64,000 nt of DNA from Ryuthela nishihirai (GCA_038380435.1 JAWZYU010000001.1:14736001-14800000), one strand, 5' to 3'; shown: positions 31,139 to 42,171, counted from the stretch's first letter. The notes: generated by a model from the letters alone, not told the origin. Translations and numbers: made by a program.

Positions 31139-31352
31139 CTGTTCTTTAACCCGTACAGGTTTTAACTGCACACGGACTACTATCATCCGACCAACGACGG
31201 CCTTTCCAAGTTCATCGAAGTGCTCATCATCTCTCACACCAGGACAGAACTCAGGTTAGCTCAGAAAATCTAAATGCAAACACGGTGGACGCTTGAAGCG
31301 GGAACATCAGGTAATGAGCTTGGTTGGCATCAAACTAAGCACCCTCCCCCCT
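31139..31352 (-). mobile_element. SINE-A copy 13, partial, abutting copy 12
   Basis: TGTTCTTTAACCCGTACAGG, ACGGCCTTTCCAAGTTCATC and GCGGGAACATCAGGTAATGAG follow the head half of SINE-A. It begins where copy 12 ends, so one copy inserted at the edge of the other. The B box is destroyed. Confidence 0.65.
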
Positions 31353-31403
31353 TCGGAACAGAGAAGAAATCAAAGACTCATTATCGGTTTATAATCTTTT
31401 ATT

Positions 31404-31602
31404 TACCCCTGAAGCAGCTGCTCGCCGCAAAGGTCTGGCAGGAACATGTCGGTGTAATACGACATAGAGAAAATCTGTTAGGAAGATGAGACTTCGCCAG
31501 AAGGACAACACAAGAAAGAAAGTATCCATTTCTTGTCCGGGGCCTCGAACCGTGGTACCCCTTGGTTCGCAAATCAAACATGAACTATTCCACCACCAGG
31601 AA
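31404..31602 (-). mobile_element. SINE-B copy 7
   Basis: TACCCCTGAAGCAGCTGCTC, GGTCTGGCAGGAACATGTCG, GACTTCGCCAGAAGGACAAC, B-box relic GGGGCCTCGAACCG near 31539, head AACTATTCCACCACCAGG. Full length but diverged. Short reverse frames across it are shadows. Confidence 0.8.
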
Positions 31603-33425
31603 AGTCCTTATTATACGGACTTATAAAATGACATTTACTTTAGTATACTATTTAATGTAAGACAACTCGTTTATATTTAATAAATATTTGAAACAAGATA
31701 CGATGATCAACGAACTGCTGTTAAATATTACAGTTTCGATGACTCTTAAAATACTGAAGGAATAGCGTCGAAATTCATCAAGATTCAGATTTGGTTTAAT
31801 CTTTTACTTATCTTCAGTCCCATTTTCTCATAAATCAGTAATTTTTCAAGTTAAGGAGCTTCGAATTTGGCGTCCTTTGACGTACCATGGAAGTTCTCTA
31901 AATAATATGATAATATCCCTGACCAGAACTCTAGCTATGCGAGAGGAAACTGAGCTGCATATTGCTTCTTTCTCAATTTAATACATCCCTTGAGAATTAA
32001 ACTAGTTCAATAATAATATATATTTGATGTAATCGTAGCAATGAACTATGGATTTATAACTCTTGTATAGACACATTGAAGAGATTTGAGTTATGTAACT
32101 GTAATATCAGTGGATTATATCTCTATCACGTCTGGGATTATGCTGATTCAAATAATTCATACAACGTTTAATATTTCACGAAACGCCACTTGCATCGAAA
32201 CTCCGTTTTGAATACATTTGTATTTGTATTCCAATGATCAAATGCTTGATCGTGATGAATCGACTGACCTTCATTATAGAAACTCTTAGTAAAATTGTTA
32301 TATTTAAACTGGAGAGAGAATAAGTTGCGAAGGAATTTAAATCAAATATAAGGTGATTTCCAGCTCGCAATTACAACAGCTTGATTGTATTTGCCCATGT
32401 TCTGTTTGCATTAATGCTAGGATGCCATCAAATATTCGACACTGACATTATACTCCGCTTGAATAACTCTTTAATATCATCAACACAGTTCAAGTGCTTG
32501 TTATGAAGGCGCCACATGAGGCAATGTGCTAATGTCAACATAATTATGCAACTGTTCAAATTCCAATATTGCTTTTACAGCTGACGAATACCTCAACAAT
32601 TACGGGCAGGCGACGGATAGATTTTACGCCTTGTCATTTGACCACGTGAGAAATGAGATAGATGTCTATGAACTGCGCTTTGCAACGAAGTCAACGTTAC
32701 GTTTGATTCATGGTCAGATGTGCTCGGTACTGAAACAGTAGGGAGGGAAACACAGTCGACAGAACATTGCTTTTCGAGGTCAATGCGTCCTCTGTCAGGT
32801 GTGCAACAAATGTGCTGCATATGGATGGCCCGAACATTGTTTCAGCTTGCAGAGGCAGCTACAATAACTGAAGCGTTGTTTGCTTAGAATAAGATATTGC
32901 AATTTCGACCATTACGAAATATTTTTCTTTTCGAAGAAACACTAAATGAACTTGTACATCTGCACCAATCGTGGATAAGTAGTTAAATCCAAAGTCTTAC
33001 AAAATACGAAAGCCAAAGTTATAATAGAGCCCTGCGCGTATGCATATATCAGCGGTTTTATCCTCGTTAAATCTATTGGCGGATAAAAGATTAATATTAA
33101 CGCGGATAGCGGGTAAAACCGCAGGTAAAAAAACTGTTGTCAACGAGGATAGTGGATAAAACTTGTAGGAACATGGGGAAATATTGCTACATTATTGATG
33201 GTTAACAGTAGTAAAAATATTAATTTAGGTAACGAAAAAAAGATTTATGATATTCAATGTAAAAAGGAAAAAAAAATGCATTGAGGTGAAATAACAAATT
33301 GGAAAATAATTCACATGAAGGTAAAAAAAAAATACCCGAATGTTGCATAGAAAACTGAAATTAAATCTGTGAAAATTTCAATTTTTAAGATCACGAAGTT
33401 TAAATGGTGAAATATAGAGGTAAGG
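31603..33425. other. Longest stretch without a recognised element
   Basis: About 1.8 kb of AT-rich sequence. The 75-codon reverse frame at 32593-32820 has no motif I know. Near 33040-33175 the words GCGGATA, GCGGGTAAAACCGC and GGATAGTGGATAAAAC form a loose internal repeat. No splice-site/frame combination was convincing. Confidence 0.45.
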
Positions 33426-33645
33426 TACAATCGCTCAAAAAAATATCCGAACACTATGGTTGATTACAGAATTTGGAAAAAATATCTGGCAACGATTTTT
33501 TTAGAAATTAGTGATATGGCAACCTTCGTGTCACGTGACAAGAAGGTTGCCAGATCACTAATTTCTAAAAAAAATCGTTGCCAGATATTTTTTTCTAAAT
33601 TCTGTAATCAACCATAGTGTTCGGATATTTTTTTGAGCGACTGTA
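33426..33645. mobile_element. MITE-1 copy 3, full-length fold-back element (220 bp)
   Basis: It is again exactly 220 bp from TACAATCGCTC to GAGCGACTGTA. It is palindromic throughout, with the centre near GTGTCACGTGAC. The arms contain CAACGATTTTTTTAGAAATT and its complement. The copy is nearly identical to 8662-8881 apart from scattered changes and homopolymer length differences, which implies recent movement from a common source. Confidence 0.92.
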
Positions 33646-33649
33646 CTGC

Positions 33650-34700
33650 GTCCTTTGGTTTCCTTTTGCTTTAATTAGAAGATGCAGAAAATAATATAAA
33701 AAAATGCTCTAAACGAGGTCAAAGTATCTAGAATAGGTAAAATAATCTGGTTTGGTAACCTGCAATTCATTACATTGAGTTCATATTGTTTCGTTTGGAA
33801 GAATAGAATGTTAAAAAAATCCGCTTTATTCAATACCGGATTAATGAGTATATTGAGAGTCTTTTGCTGCTTGGTTTCCTGTACTGCGTTCTTTGGTTCC
33901 CTTTTACTTCATTTAATAGAGGCAGAAAAGAATATAAAATATCCGTTATGAATCGAGCTTGGATAAGCAAGAATAGATTTCAAATATTTTCTGTTTCGAT
34001 AACCTGTAATTTGTTACATTCATTTCCAATTGTTCTCTTAGAAGAAAAGGATCTTTAAAACATTCGTTTTATTGAGTGTCAGATTATTGAAAATACTGAT
34101 AGTGTTATCCGTTGTGTCGAAAGTCAGATTAGCGAAAATAATTGTCAATATCGGTTGTTTTGATTTCCTTTAAATTATTCGATTGATTTCGGATTGTTTC
34201 TTTTAGAAGAAAATGACTTTTGAAAATTTCGTTTTATTGAAGATCGTATTACGGAAAAAGTAGATAATCCTATGGTTTCCAGAATTGCGTTTCTTTCATT
34301 TTCCGCCTGCTACGTCTAGAAGGAACAGGTTTCGTAAAAAAAATCTGCTGTAAAGTCGAATTAAAGAGGGTAGATGCAAACCCTTCATTGAAAAACGGAT
34401 TACGGTTTGTACTGCACCATTTGGGAAACATCCAAATGATGCAGTACGTTTGTTTATAAACGAACGTACTGCATCATTTGGACGTTCATTTGTACGTTCG
34501 TCCGAAATTATTTATAATTATTTCGGTCAGAAGCAATGTTTTGTAAAAATTCGCTTTATTCAAAGTCGGATTAAAGAGAATAGATGTAAATATCGACTAT
34601 GTGGATATCTAAACAAATTCGTTTCATTAAGTGTCTGGTTCAAGAGACTTACAAGGTCTTTACAGAAAAATTTGTTTTCTGTAAAGCAGATATTATAGAA
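33650..34700. repeat. Diverged tandem family T, block 1
   Basis: Recurrent modules in fixed order: TGCGTTCTTTGGTTCCC-like, then TGTTTCTTTTAGAAGAAAATG-like, then TTTCGTTTTATTGAA, then GTCGGATTAAAGAGAATAGA, then ATCGGTTGTTTTGATTTCC. Spacing varies around 150-190 bp. The same modules in the same order fill 52.3-54.3 kb. Unit divergence is high, so this is an old satellite-like array. Frames crossing it are not conserved. Confidence 0.65.
34431..34481. repeat. Hairpin around GATGCAGTACG
   Basis: CCAAATGATGCAGTACGTTT at 34431 onward is complementary to AACGAACGTACTGCATCATTTGG ending at 34481, with an AT-rich 8-10-base loop. A third related word, GTACTGCACCATTTGGG, lies just upstream at 34410. Target-site or fold-back origin is unclear. 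Confidence 0.7.
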
Positions 34701-34750
34701 TTAGTGTTAGCAATCCAAATCATTTCTCATCATTTCCTTTTTTCCACTAG

Positions 34751-35208
34751 TGTTATCCACCAAATGCCGTATCTACCCAATTGTTGTCCATCCAATTATC
34801 GTTCACCCAGTTGTTGTCCATCCAAATGTATCCTCCCAGTTGTAGCATCCACCCAATTATATCCTCCCAATTATTGCATCCACCCAATTGTCGTATTCTC
34901 TCAGTTTTCGTATCTACCCAATTGTCATATCCTCTCAGTTGTCGCATCTACCCAAATTGTCGTATCTATCCAATTGTCATATCCTCCCAGTTGTTGCATC
35001 CACCCAGTTGTCGTATTCTCTCAGTTGTCGCATCTACCCAATTGTCGTATCCTCCCAGTTGTTGCATCCACCCAATCGTATCCTCAAAGTTGTAGTACTA
35101 CCCAATTTTCGTATTCTCTCAGTTGTCGCATCTACCCAATTGTCGCATTCTCTCAGTTGTCGCATCTACCCAATTGTCGTATTCTCTCAGTTGTCGCATC
35201 TACCCAAT
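34751..35208 (+). repeat. 34-bp minisatellite array, plus orientation
   Basis: The unit is two 17-base halves, CAGTTGTCGCATCTACC and CAATTGTCGTATTCTCT. Exact 34-base spacing is seen at 35120, 35154 and 35188. Earlier units vary, with Y changes at CG sites and small indels. Frames of 100-209 codons in all phases arise because 34 bp is not a multiple of three and the unit lacks stops. They are not genes. Confidence 0.9.
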
Positions 35209-35483
35209 TGATACACGATTGTTTCTGAGGCATAATCGATGTCAACTTCCCAATGCGTTAAAGCAAACGCAACACTGTATTTTGTGGTACAAAAATCCCT
35301 TTTAAACAATTATGAATCTCTGTTAGCATAACAACGTCCGAGGAAACAATTTCAATAACATAGCTTTGGCACATCAATGTCATCTGCCAATTGTAATTCC
35401 TGCATCAACAATTAAAATTGTAATTGCTGTGCTACTACCAGGAGTAAATTTTAGTACAATATTCAGAGATGTGGCAGGAAGTT
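35209..35483 (+). repeat. Unique core U linked to the minisatellite (copy 1)
   Basis: Runs from ATACACGATTGTTTCTGAGG to GATGTGGCAGGAAGTT. The reverse complement is at 36644-36897. This copy has about 22 extra bases (around ACAATTAAAATTGTAATTGC near 35410) that the other lacks. It is non-coding by eye. Confidence 0.85.
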
Positions 35484-36012
35484 CCAAATCTAACATCCTC
35501 TTAAATTACAGTTACTACCAGAACTGTCCCGTGTTGCCTGGGCATTACTCAGAGCAACAAGTTCCCAGGCGTATTCCGAACGGATGTGCGGAAACTACTT
35601 TACTTCAGGGGTGAAGTTACTGGCGGCGAAGTGTTCCGTCCCCGTAATTCGACAGATACTTGACCGGCAGGTGTCAAATTCAGTGTGGTGGTTCCACTTG
35701 CGACTTGCTGAATAGGTTTAGAGATCTGATTTGTAACCATAGTAGGTCGGGATTAACCCAATCCACACACGAGTCCAAAATATCTGGGGGCGCTACCTTC
35801 GCCTATTTTATCAATGAAGAGTGTAAACTTATGACTTGAGTAATAAATTATCAATGCGAAAAGTTATCAATGGATAGAGGTTTCGCAGACAATTTTCAGG
35901 AGTCGCTTAATTTTCCTTGGTCGAAAACCTTATAGTGCACTAGGTAATGGTGAGATGAAGCTGCAGAAGAAATTTGGTGGTCCTAGTTCTGACCGTTGAG
36001 TAGAAGAGTCTG
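35484..36012. other. Spacer between the two minisatellite blocks
   Basis: Mixed composition. CCGTGTTGCCTGGGCATTAC and GGGTGAAGTTACTGGCGGCG give a GC-richer part near 35530-35640. No gene or known repeat was recognised. Confidence 0.5.
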
Positions 36013-36643
36013 CGACAATTGGGTAGAAATTAATTGAGTGGACGATAATTGGTTGGACGAAAATTGGGTGGATGCGACAACTGGGAAGATACAACAATTA
36101 GATGTACGACAGTTGAGTGGATGCAACAACTGAGAGGATACGACAATTTGGTAGATGCGATAACTTAGAGAATACGGCAATTGGGAAGATACGACAACTG
36201 AGAGGATACCACAATTTGGTGGATGCAACAATTGGGAGGATACGACAATTGGACAGATACGACAATTGGGTAGAAGCGACAACTGAGAGGATAAGACAAT
36301 TGGGTAGATACGACAACTGAGAGGATACGACAATTGGGTAGGTGCGACAACTGAGAGCATACGACAATTTGGTAGATACGACAACTGAGCGGATACGACA
36401 ATTGGGTGGATGCAACAACTTCGAGAATACGACAATTGGGTAGATACGACAACTGAGAGGATACGACAATTTGGTGGATGCAACAGTTGGGAGGATACGA
36501 CAATTGGATAGACACGACAATTGGGTAGATGCGACAACTGAGAGGATACGTCAATTGGGTAGATATGACAACTGAGACGATACGATAATTGGGTATATGC
36601 GATAACTGAGAGAATACGACAATTGGGTGGATACGACATTTGT
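36013..36643 (-). repeat. 34-bp minisatellite array, minus orientation
   Basis: The unit reads ACAACTGAGAGGATACGACA then ATTGGGTAGATACG-type sequence on the plus strand. It is the complement of the 34.8-kb array. About 18 units are present with more variation than in copy 1. The 140- to 218-codon reverse frames are unit shadows. Confidence 0.9.
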
Positions 36644-36897
36644 AACTTCCTGCCACAGCTCTGAATATTGTACTAAAATTTACTCCTGGTAGTAGCACAG
36701 ATGCAGGAATTACAATTGGCAGATGACATTGATGTGCCAAAGCTATGTTATTGAAATTGTTTCCTCGGACATTGTTATGCTAACAGAGATTCATAATTGC
36801 TTAAAAGGGATTTTTGTACCACAAAATACAGTGTTGCGTTTGCTTTAACGCATTGGGAAGATAACATTGATTATGCCTCAGAAACAATCGTGTATCA
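36644..36897 (-). repeat. Unique core U (copy 2, inverted)
   Basis: Complement of 35209-35483 from AACTTCCTGCCACAGCTCTG to CAATCGTGTATCA. Identity is high except for the 22-base indel. In its own orientation this copy reads core then minisatellite, whereas copy 1 reads minisatellite then core. The ancestral unit may have had minisatellite on both sides. Confidence 0.85.
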
Positions 36898-37028
36898 TAA
36901 CAACGTGGCAAAACCTGAATGAGCTCATCAGAAATGATCAGTGAATCCACCACTTCAGTGTTCAGTGTTCTGGTGGGGATTGGTAAAAATGATGAATAAA
37001 CAGTTGTTAGAAATCCAAATTGAAAACA

Positions 37029-37221
37029 TTCTCAAGCAGTTACTTGCCATAGAGGTCTGAAAGGAACCTGCCATTTTATACGCCATAGTAGAAGGTTTGT
37101 GACGAAGGCGAGATTTCATCAGAAAGCCATCACAAACATCCATGTCTTGATCCAGTCCTCGAACTTAAGTTCATTTTATTCAGTAGCCAAGCTCGCTAAC
37201 TACTTGGCCACGGGACGGCTG
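37029..37221 (-). mobile_element. SINE-B copy 8
   Basis: TTCTCAAGCAGTTACTTGCC, TATACGCCATAGTAGAAGG, GATTTCATCAGAAAGCCATC, B-box relic CCTCGAACTTAAG near 37157, head AGCTCGCTAACTACTTGGCC. Full length, moderately diverged. Confidence 0.83.
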
Positions 37222-37267
37222 TGTTCAGAGTTTCTAAAATTTACTTAGTTACTCAAAATTGTTTGTT

Positions 37268-37318
37268 CGATGGCTGGCACACTAATGTTGCTTCTGCTCA
37301 TTAGTGTGCCAACCATCG
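37268..37318. repeat. Hairpin with 20-base arms
   Basis: CGATGGCTGGCACACTAATG at 37268-37287 and its complement at 37299-37318 have one mismatch and an 11-base loop. It lies between SINE-B copy 8 and the hAT element. Confidence 0.75.
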
Positions 37319-37697
37319 AGCAAAAAACAATAAAAGCCATATGTGCTGATCTTATTGAACATTACGAAAACTGAAAAGCTTTGGTTTACAATGACGCTAT
37401 AAAGGTTCACAGGCAAAAGGAGAAACTCTAGTCCAGACGTCGGCAACCTTTTTTGACTGCGGGTCAAAATCAACGAAAATGTGACTATTAAGAAGACAGT
37501 TCGGGGCAATGGGAATTTTCATTTTAAAACAGTCCGTTAGTGAATAATAAGATAAATTTTATTGAGAAAACTATTACAATAGGCTTTTAAACTCAAAACA
37601 TAAAAGAAATATAATTCTAATTATTACAAAACAAATATAATTGTCAAGTTTTAGTTCATTAATAATTTATGATCTTTATTTATAAGCGTTCTCTTCG

Positions 37698-39585
37698 TTT
37701 TCAATGGTTCCCTTGATGCTGAATTTGTGACGCCAATTTAGTCAAGTCTGGTTCATGCTTAGTTACCTTAAGACGAATACAAGTGTCTGAATTTTCGGTA
37801 GTTAATCTGCTCCTGTTCTTACTTAAAATTAATTTCATGTGTGAAAATATTTTTTCACATTTATAAGTAGAACCGAACGCGGACAAAATGGCAAAGCCAA
37901 TTTTTTTCAAAGATGAAAACTTCGTAGGAAGTGATGCCCAACAGATGATATCATGAGAAGTTGATTATCTTCCGTGTTTTCTAAATCTTTCCGCAATGTC
38001 TTGAATTTGTCCGTCCACAACGTTGAACTTTTTAAAATCAATCATTTCTAAACTTAAATTGTCAATATTAATATATTCAAAATACTGCAAATCTAAAACA
38101 TTTTCCTGTATTTCGTCGGGCTTTATTATAAATGTAAACATTTCGCCGTGCTTCTTAAAACTTTGAAATCTACTTTCAAATTCACTTTTAATTTTCAAAA
38201 TACAACTTTCGAACATATTTAGATTGCTTTCATCGATATTTTCTTTCTCATGTTGGCTTTTTAGTAAGGGAAAGAAAAGAAATATTTTAGTTTTTATATC
38301 AGTTTCAAATAATATTAATTTCGAACAAAAACTCTTCCATTCCTCGTACATTTTCAAAATTGTGTGGTTATTTCCTTGGAGTCGTACGTTGAAATCATTA
38401 TAATGGTTCATTATGTCTGTTAAGAACAAAAGTCTTAAAAACCATTGTTTGTTATTGAGCTCGAGATCATTTTCACCGATTTCGTAAAGAAATATTTGTA
38501 TATCATCAAAGCACTCTACAAATCTATTAAGAACTTTGCCTCGACTTAAACCATCGTACTTCAGCATGTAACAGTAAATCCCCATATTTCGATTCAATTT
38601 CCTCCAAAACAGCTTTGAAGCGCCTGTGTGTTAATGCAGATCGTGCTACTATTATGTTTACGATCTTAACAACCTTTTCCATTACATCCTTAAGTTGTTG
38701 CGTAGATGCCTTTGCAAATAAATTTTCTTCATGTATGATACAATGGAACGATAAAAGTGGGCGGCCAAGTTCATTTTCCATTAGTTTCACAAATCCAACA
38801 TTTTTTCCTCTCATAGCCGGAGCACCATCAGTTGTTATGGAAAACAATTTACTTTTTAAATCCAATATTTTCTCATTTTTGAAATTTGTAAACTCTTCTC
38901 CTTTACGGAAAATATGAATGCCTTTGGTCGTGTCATTCATTGAAGCAAGAACGCATAGTTCTTCATTGACGTTCGAACTATTTATTGATGCAAATCTAAT
39001 AATAATTGCCAGCCTAGCCATACTATTTACATCGGTACTTTCAACGAGTGCAATGCTAATTACAACACTAGATAACAAATCATTTTTGACCTGTGCGTCA
39101 ATATTTTTTGCCATATCTTCAATGCGACGCTGAACTGTTCTGGCCGACAATGGAATTTCTTTAATTTCTCAATTATTTGTGTTTTATTTACGAAGTCATT
39201 GAATAAGTGTTCGGAACAATTTATGAATGCGTTTTTCAAAAATTCGCCGTCTGTAAACGGTTTTCCGTTGGTACCAATACTAAGAGCTGCAATAAAGCTG
39301 GCAGATGTAGCGTAATTGTGACTGGTAACCAATCTCTTCAAAAATTTATTTTGTTTGCCATAATTTAATAAACGTTTAGCAATGTATTCATATTTTTCAT
39401 CATTTGGCATTTCACTCACATCTTTATGTTTTGAAGAAAAGTGTCGCTCAATATTGTAAGTCCTGGCGGTATTATATCTGTACATTAAGTACATATCAAT
39501 TTGTCACCATTTTCCATACATCCATACTTTTCAGCCCACGCATCTTGAAATAATCTCTTTTTTGCTTTTTGTTTGTCAATGGTAA
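37698..39585 (-). pseudogene. hAT transposase (GTF2IRD2/ZBED-like type), frameshifted
   Basis: Reverse-strand order is as follows. A BED-finger relic (WAEKYGCMENGDKLICT then ERHFSSKHKD) lies near 39545-39425. GKPFTDGEFLKNAF lies near 39250. MSARTVQRRIEDMA opens at 39150. The catalytic Asp region SITTDGAPAMRGKNVGF lies near 38850-38800. SFHCIIHEENLFAK lies near 38745. HAEVRWFKS lies near 38545, then after a frameshift LSRGKVLNRFVEC near 38530. The C-terminal dimerisation segment FGSTYKCEKIFSHMK and RSRLTTEN lies near 37870-37790. At least three frameshifts and one or two stops are present, and no ATG was found at the expected start. Full length would be about 600 residues, normal for this group. 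The element is dead, but its ends could still be used in trans. Confidence 0.88.
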
Positions 39586-39638
39586 TAAAAATAATAATTA
39601 TTTCGCTTAGGTAACTGTTCTCGCGCTTCTGAACTACT

Positions 39639-39832
39639 GTTCATTCACGTTACAGACGAAATAAACGTAGACAAGAGTGATCAGCAGATGGGCAGGGCTC
39701 CTATTGGTCGGCTGCAGGTGGCACGAAGTCAGAGAGCCCAGCCGACTAATAGGAGCCCTGATCACGTGCTGATCACACACCTACTCTTGTTTATATCTAC
39801 TTCGTCTTTAACGTGAATAAACGAATAACTTT
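39639..39832. repeat. Subterminal inverted repeat inside the hAT element
   Basis: The left arm (39639-39714, TTCATTCACGTTACAGACGA ... GGGCTCCTATTGGTCGGCTG) is complementary to 39739-39832 (CAGCCGACTAATAGGAGCCC ... GTCTTTAACGTGAATAAAC). Arm 2 carries about 18 extra bases (around GATCACGTGCTGATC). It lies between the transposase start and the right TIR. Confidence 0.8.
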
Positions 39833-39943
39833 GTAATCAAACCAAAATGTTAATCTTATTATTTATACTTTCTCAAAGTGTTTGTTTCATGTTTATGTTT
39901 TATAATTTTTTTATATATTAATTTTTATTTGTGGAACTCAAGT

Positions 39944-40025
39944 GGGTCACTTGAAATTATTAAATTGGTCACTTGGTGACCCGCGGGTCACTTGAAATTA
40001 TTAAATTGGTCACTTGGTGACCCGC
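39944..40025. repeat. 41-bp tandem duplication at the hAT right end
   Basis: Two 41-base units beginning GGGTCACTTGAAATTATTAA run head to tail, followed by a third start GGGTCA at 40026 that joins the TIR. Each unit includes GGTGACCCGCGGGTCA, the same motif as in the TIR. They may act as repeated transposase-binding motifs or be a replication-slip product. Confidence 0.85.
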
Positions 40026-40243
40026 GGGTCATAGGTTGCCGACACCTGCTCTAGACTCAACAGTCTGCTGGAAAGTTCATGTATTCGCTCCGATATGCGC
40101 AGTGGAAAAGTTCTTCTACAGTAGTATAAGGCAAGACCACACAAAACGCCCAACAATAGAAGAAACCAAGAGGGTGGGGATGAGTATACTGCCACATTCT
40201 TCCTAAGGTCCGGTCTTAGTGACTCTTTCTGTTTTTACAAAAC

Positions 40244-40282
40244 TCATTTTCCATTAGTTTCACAAATCCAACATTTTTTTCC
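40244..40282. other. 39-base copy of hAT transposase sequence outside the hAT
   Basis: TCATTTTCCATTAGTTTCAC and onward is identical, except for one extra T, to 38771-38808 inside the hAT transposase. It lies 195 bases beyond the element's right end, at the junction with a mariner fragment. It is in the same orientation. It looks like templated filler from a repair event. Confidence 0.8.
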
Positions 40283-40482
40283 ACAGCGCTTTGAAAGTGA
40301 TGAAAGTGTGAAGACAGCAGTAGAGCAATGGTTTGCATGAAAAGACCGATGGCTTCTACTATGCAGGGATATATGCTCTTATTCATCGCTGGAATAAATG
40401 CATTGAAAAAGATGGTTATTACGTGACAAAAGAGAAAATGATTGTTAATGCGACAAAGTTCATTTTTTCAAAATTGAAAATA
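40283..40482 (+). pseudogene. Mariner transposase C-terminal fragment
   Basis: Frames read RFESDESVKTAVEQWFA, then after a stop/frameshift DGFYYAGIYALIHRWNKC and IEKDGYYV. This is the usual mariner C-terminus (SDEEVK..V..W, F...G...L..RW.KCI...GDY). No N-terminal or catalytic part lies nearby. The left boundary is the filler sequence, so a deletion probably removed the rest. It differs from the mariner at 14-16 kb. Confidence 0.75.
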
Positions 40483-42171
40483 CATACCATTGAAGAATTT
40501 AAGAAATTTTGGAGGCATTACATTTGGGGCAATTTACGTAATATCAAAAAATGAAAGAATTTAACCTTTTTATGAGGGTTACTTAAATGGGGGCCTGAGG
40601 CACAATTTGTACAGAAGATAATTCTTGTGGCCGTAAAAGAATGTTGAAAAATGTAAAAATAAAAAAAAAAGATTAAACTTATTTTATCAAAAGAAATAGC
40701 AAAAACCAGAAAAGGGTAAAAAAAAGCATAAAATATAAATGTAATTGATTAGATTTATTTATCTTTACCTCTGTCCAGTTAAAATTTTCGACCACTAGAA
40801 AATATAATCGAGTTATCTGATTTATAATAAAATTGCTTCCGTTCTTAACTATATTAAAGCTAGCTTATATCAAATTGTATTCCTATTGAAGAAGAGGAAG
40901 CAGATGTAATGAATCTTTTAGCATTCCTCGCTTGTTTGACGGTTTCTAAATTTTGTTTTAATTGTAAAAACTATCCCATTTCATCATGTGAAGATGTATG
41001 TTTATTTATTTCTCCGCAGTGTCGAAGCAGTTTGGGTAGCAATTCTAATAAATTTATCCAAACCCAGTAGGAAGGGGTTCTGTAAAGGAATTCTCCCTTT
41101 AGTTTCCTCTTCTGTAAATTACTTGTACTGCCTTTCGGGGTTTCATGTATCTAAATTTATCTCCATTATCCAAGCCTTTAATCTGTTCAGTTGGAAACAC
41201 ATTCCGATTTCTCCATCGATGGCGTCAAAGAAAGGCAGCCTTTGAAAATGGAAGGGTTACGAAGATTCGCGCAAACACATTTAACTTCTCTGCTGCGTTC
41301 CCTGCAGATTGGGTTACCACTTATCGACTGACTGAACTGCAACATTGGCAAGCAAACTTCACTTTTAAACCTATTTAAATAAGCTTTTACGAACTTCAAA
41401 GGGTTATTATATCCGCCCAACTGCTAACTGGACTCGATCCCCAAGGGTAACATAATATTCGTTATATTTCAAATATCCCAGCACACAGCACTCAACAGAA
41501 CTTCGATGCCAGATCCATAGGCGTCTGGTAATCTTTGAGTAGAACAATCGTTCGTACTTCTGAGATATTTTGGAACTCTGTTAAAGTAAACTATGTTCCT
41601 TCGAAGTGCATTCCTCGACTCGATCACATTCCCTATGGCAATGAAGAATGTAGAGATAGTACAGTTGAATACAATTACAATGAGAATGTTGATCACATCA
41701 ATGAACACATTAGTAAGTGAGCAAGTAGCCTATTAAACACCTCTGCTTTTGCAATTTACGATTTCGAGAAGGAAATAGTGACTGAACTTCATCAAAGGTG
41801 TCATGATATTAATTTATTGGAGCAGAAAAAGACAGCTGATTTTGACTGTTGTTTAAATGTACAGAGTTCTTTACATCTTGCAAACCATATGGGAATGGCA
41901 AAAATTACTTTTAAATCAAATGTTTTCAAATACTCTTCAGGTGAAACAGAATTAGCGATATTTTTAATAGAAAACAGGTTTAAAATAAAAATTTTAAAAA
42001 TTCCCAGAATTATCTAGGTCGGCTACTGCATTAGAAATTTTCGATATGATTTATTAAATTCATATGGCTTAAGAAAATTACGATTATAATAAACAGAACA
42101 ATGCGTTAAAGAGGTTTCCTTGTATTTACAGCATTTTTAAGAAATTCTTTATTTGAAGATTTAAATGTAGG
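40483..42171. other. No gene supported
   Basis: AT-rich sequence. Overlapping frames near 41470-41720 exist on both strands; the reverse one (79 codons) has a hydrophobic INILIVIVFNCTISTFFIAI stretch. No splice sites or family match support it. Left as unassigned. Confidence 0.4.

Larger units (their letters stand above)
37434..40048 (-). mobile_element. hAT transposon, complete (2615 bp), 8-bp TSD
   Basis: The termini CAGACGTCGGCAACCT and, inverted, CAGGTGTCGGCAACCT are the TIRs, with further similarity in a GCGGGTCA motif. CTCTAGTC at 37426-37433 and CTCTAGAC at 40049-40056 form the 8-bp duplication with one change and the TA-centred form common for hAT. Internal features are a frameshifted transposase, a large inverted repeat at 39639-39832 and a 41-bp tandem duplication at the right end. 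Confidence 0.93.

Noticed and set aside
32593..32820. 75-codon reverse frame
   Set aside because: Length is within chance expectation, no motif was seen, and composition does not differ from the flanks.
34599..35228. 209-codon plus-strand frame over the minisatellite
   Set aside because: Same cause as above; its N-terminal part comes from tandem family T sequence and the rest from minisatellite units.
35983..36639. 218-codon reverse open frame rich in LSYPLSCRIYPIVVS-type repeats
   Set aside because: It is the 34-bp minisatellite read through. Open frames exist in several phases and on the plus-strand array too. There is no start context, domain or conservation beyond the DNA repeat.
41469..41708. 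79-codon reverse frame with a hydrophobic segment as a membrane-protein exon
   Set aside because: No convincing splice sites, an overlapping plus-strand frame is equally open, and there is no recognised family.
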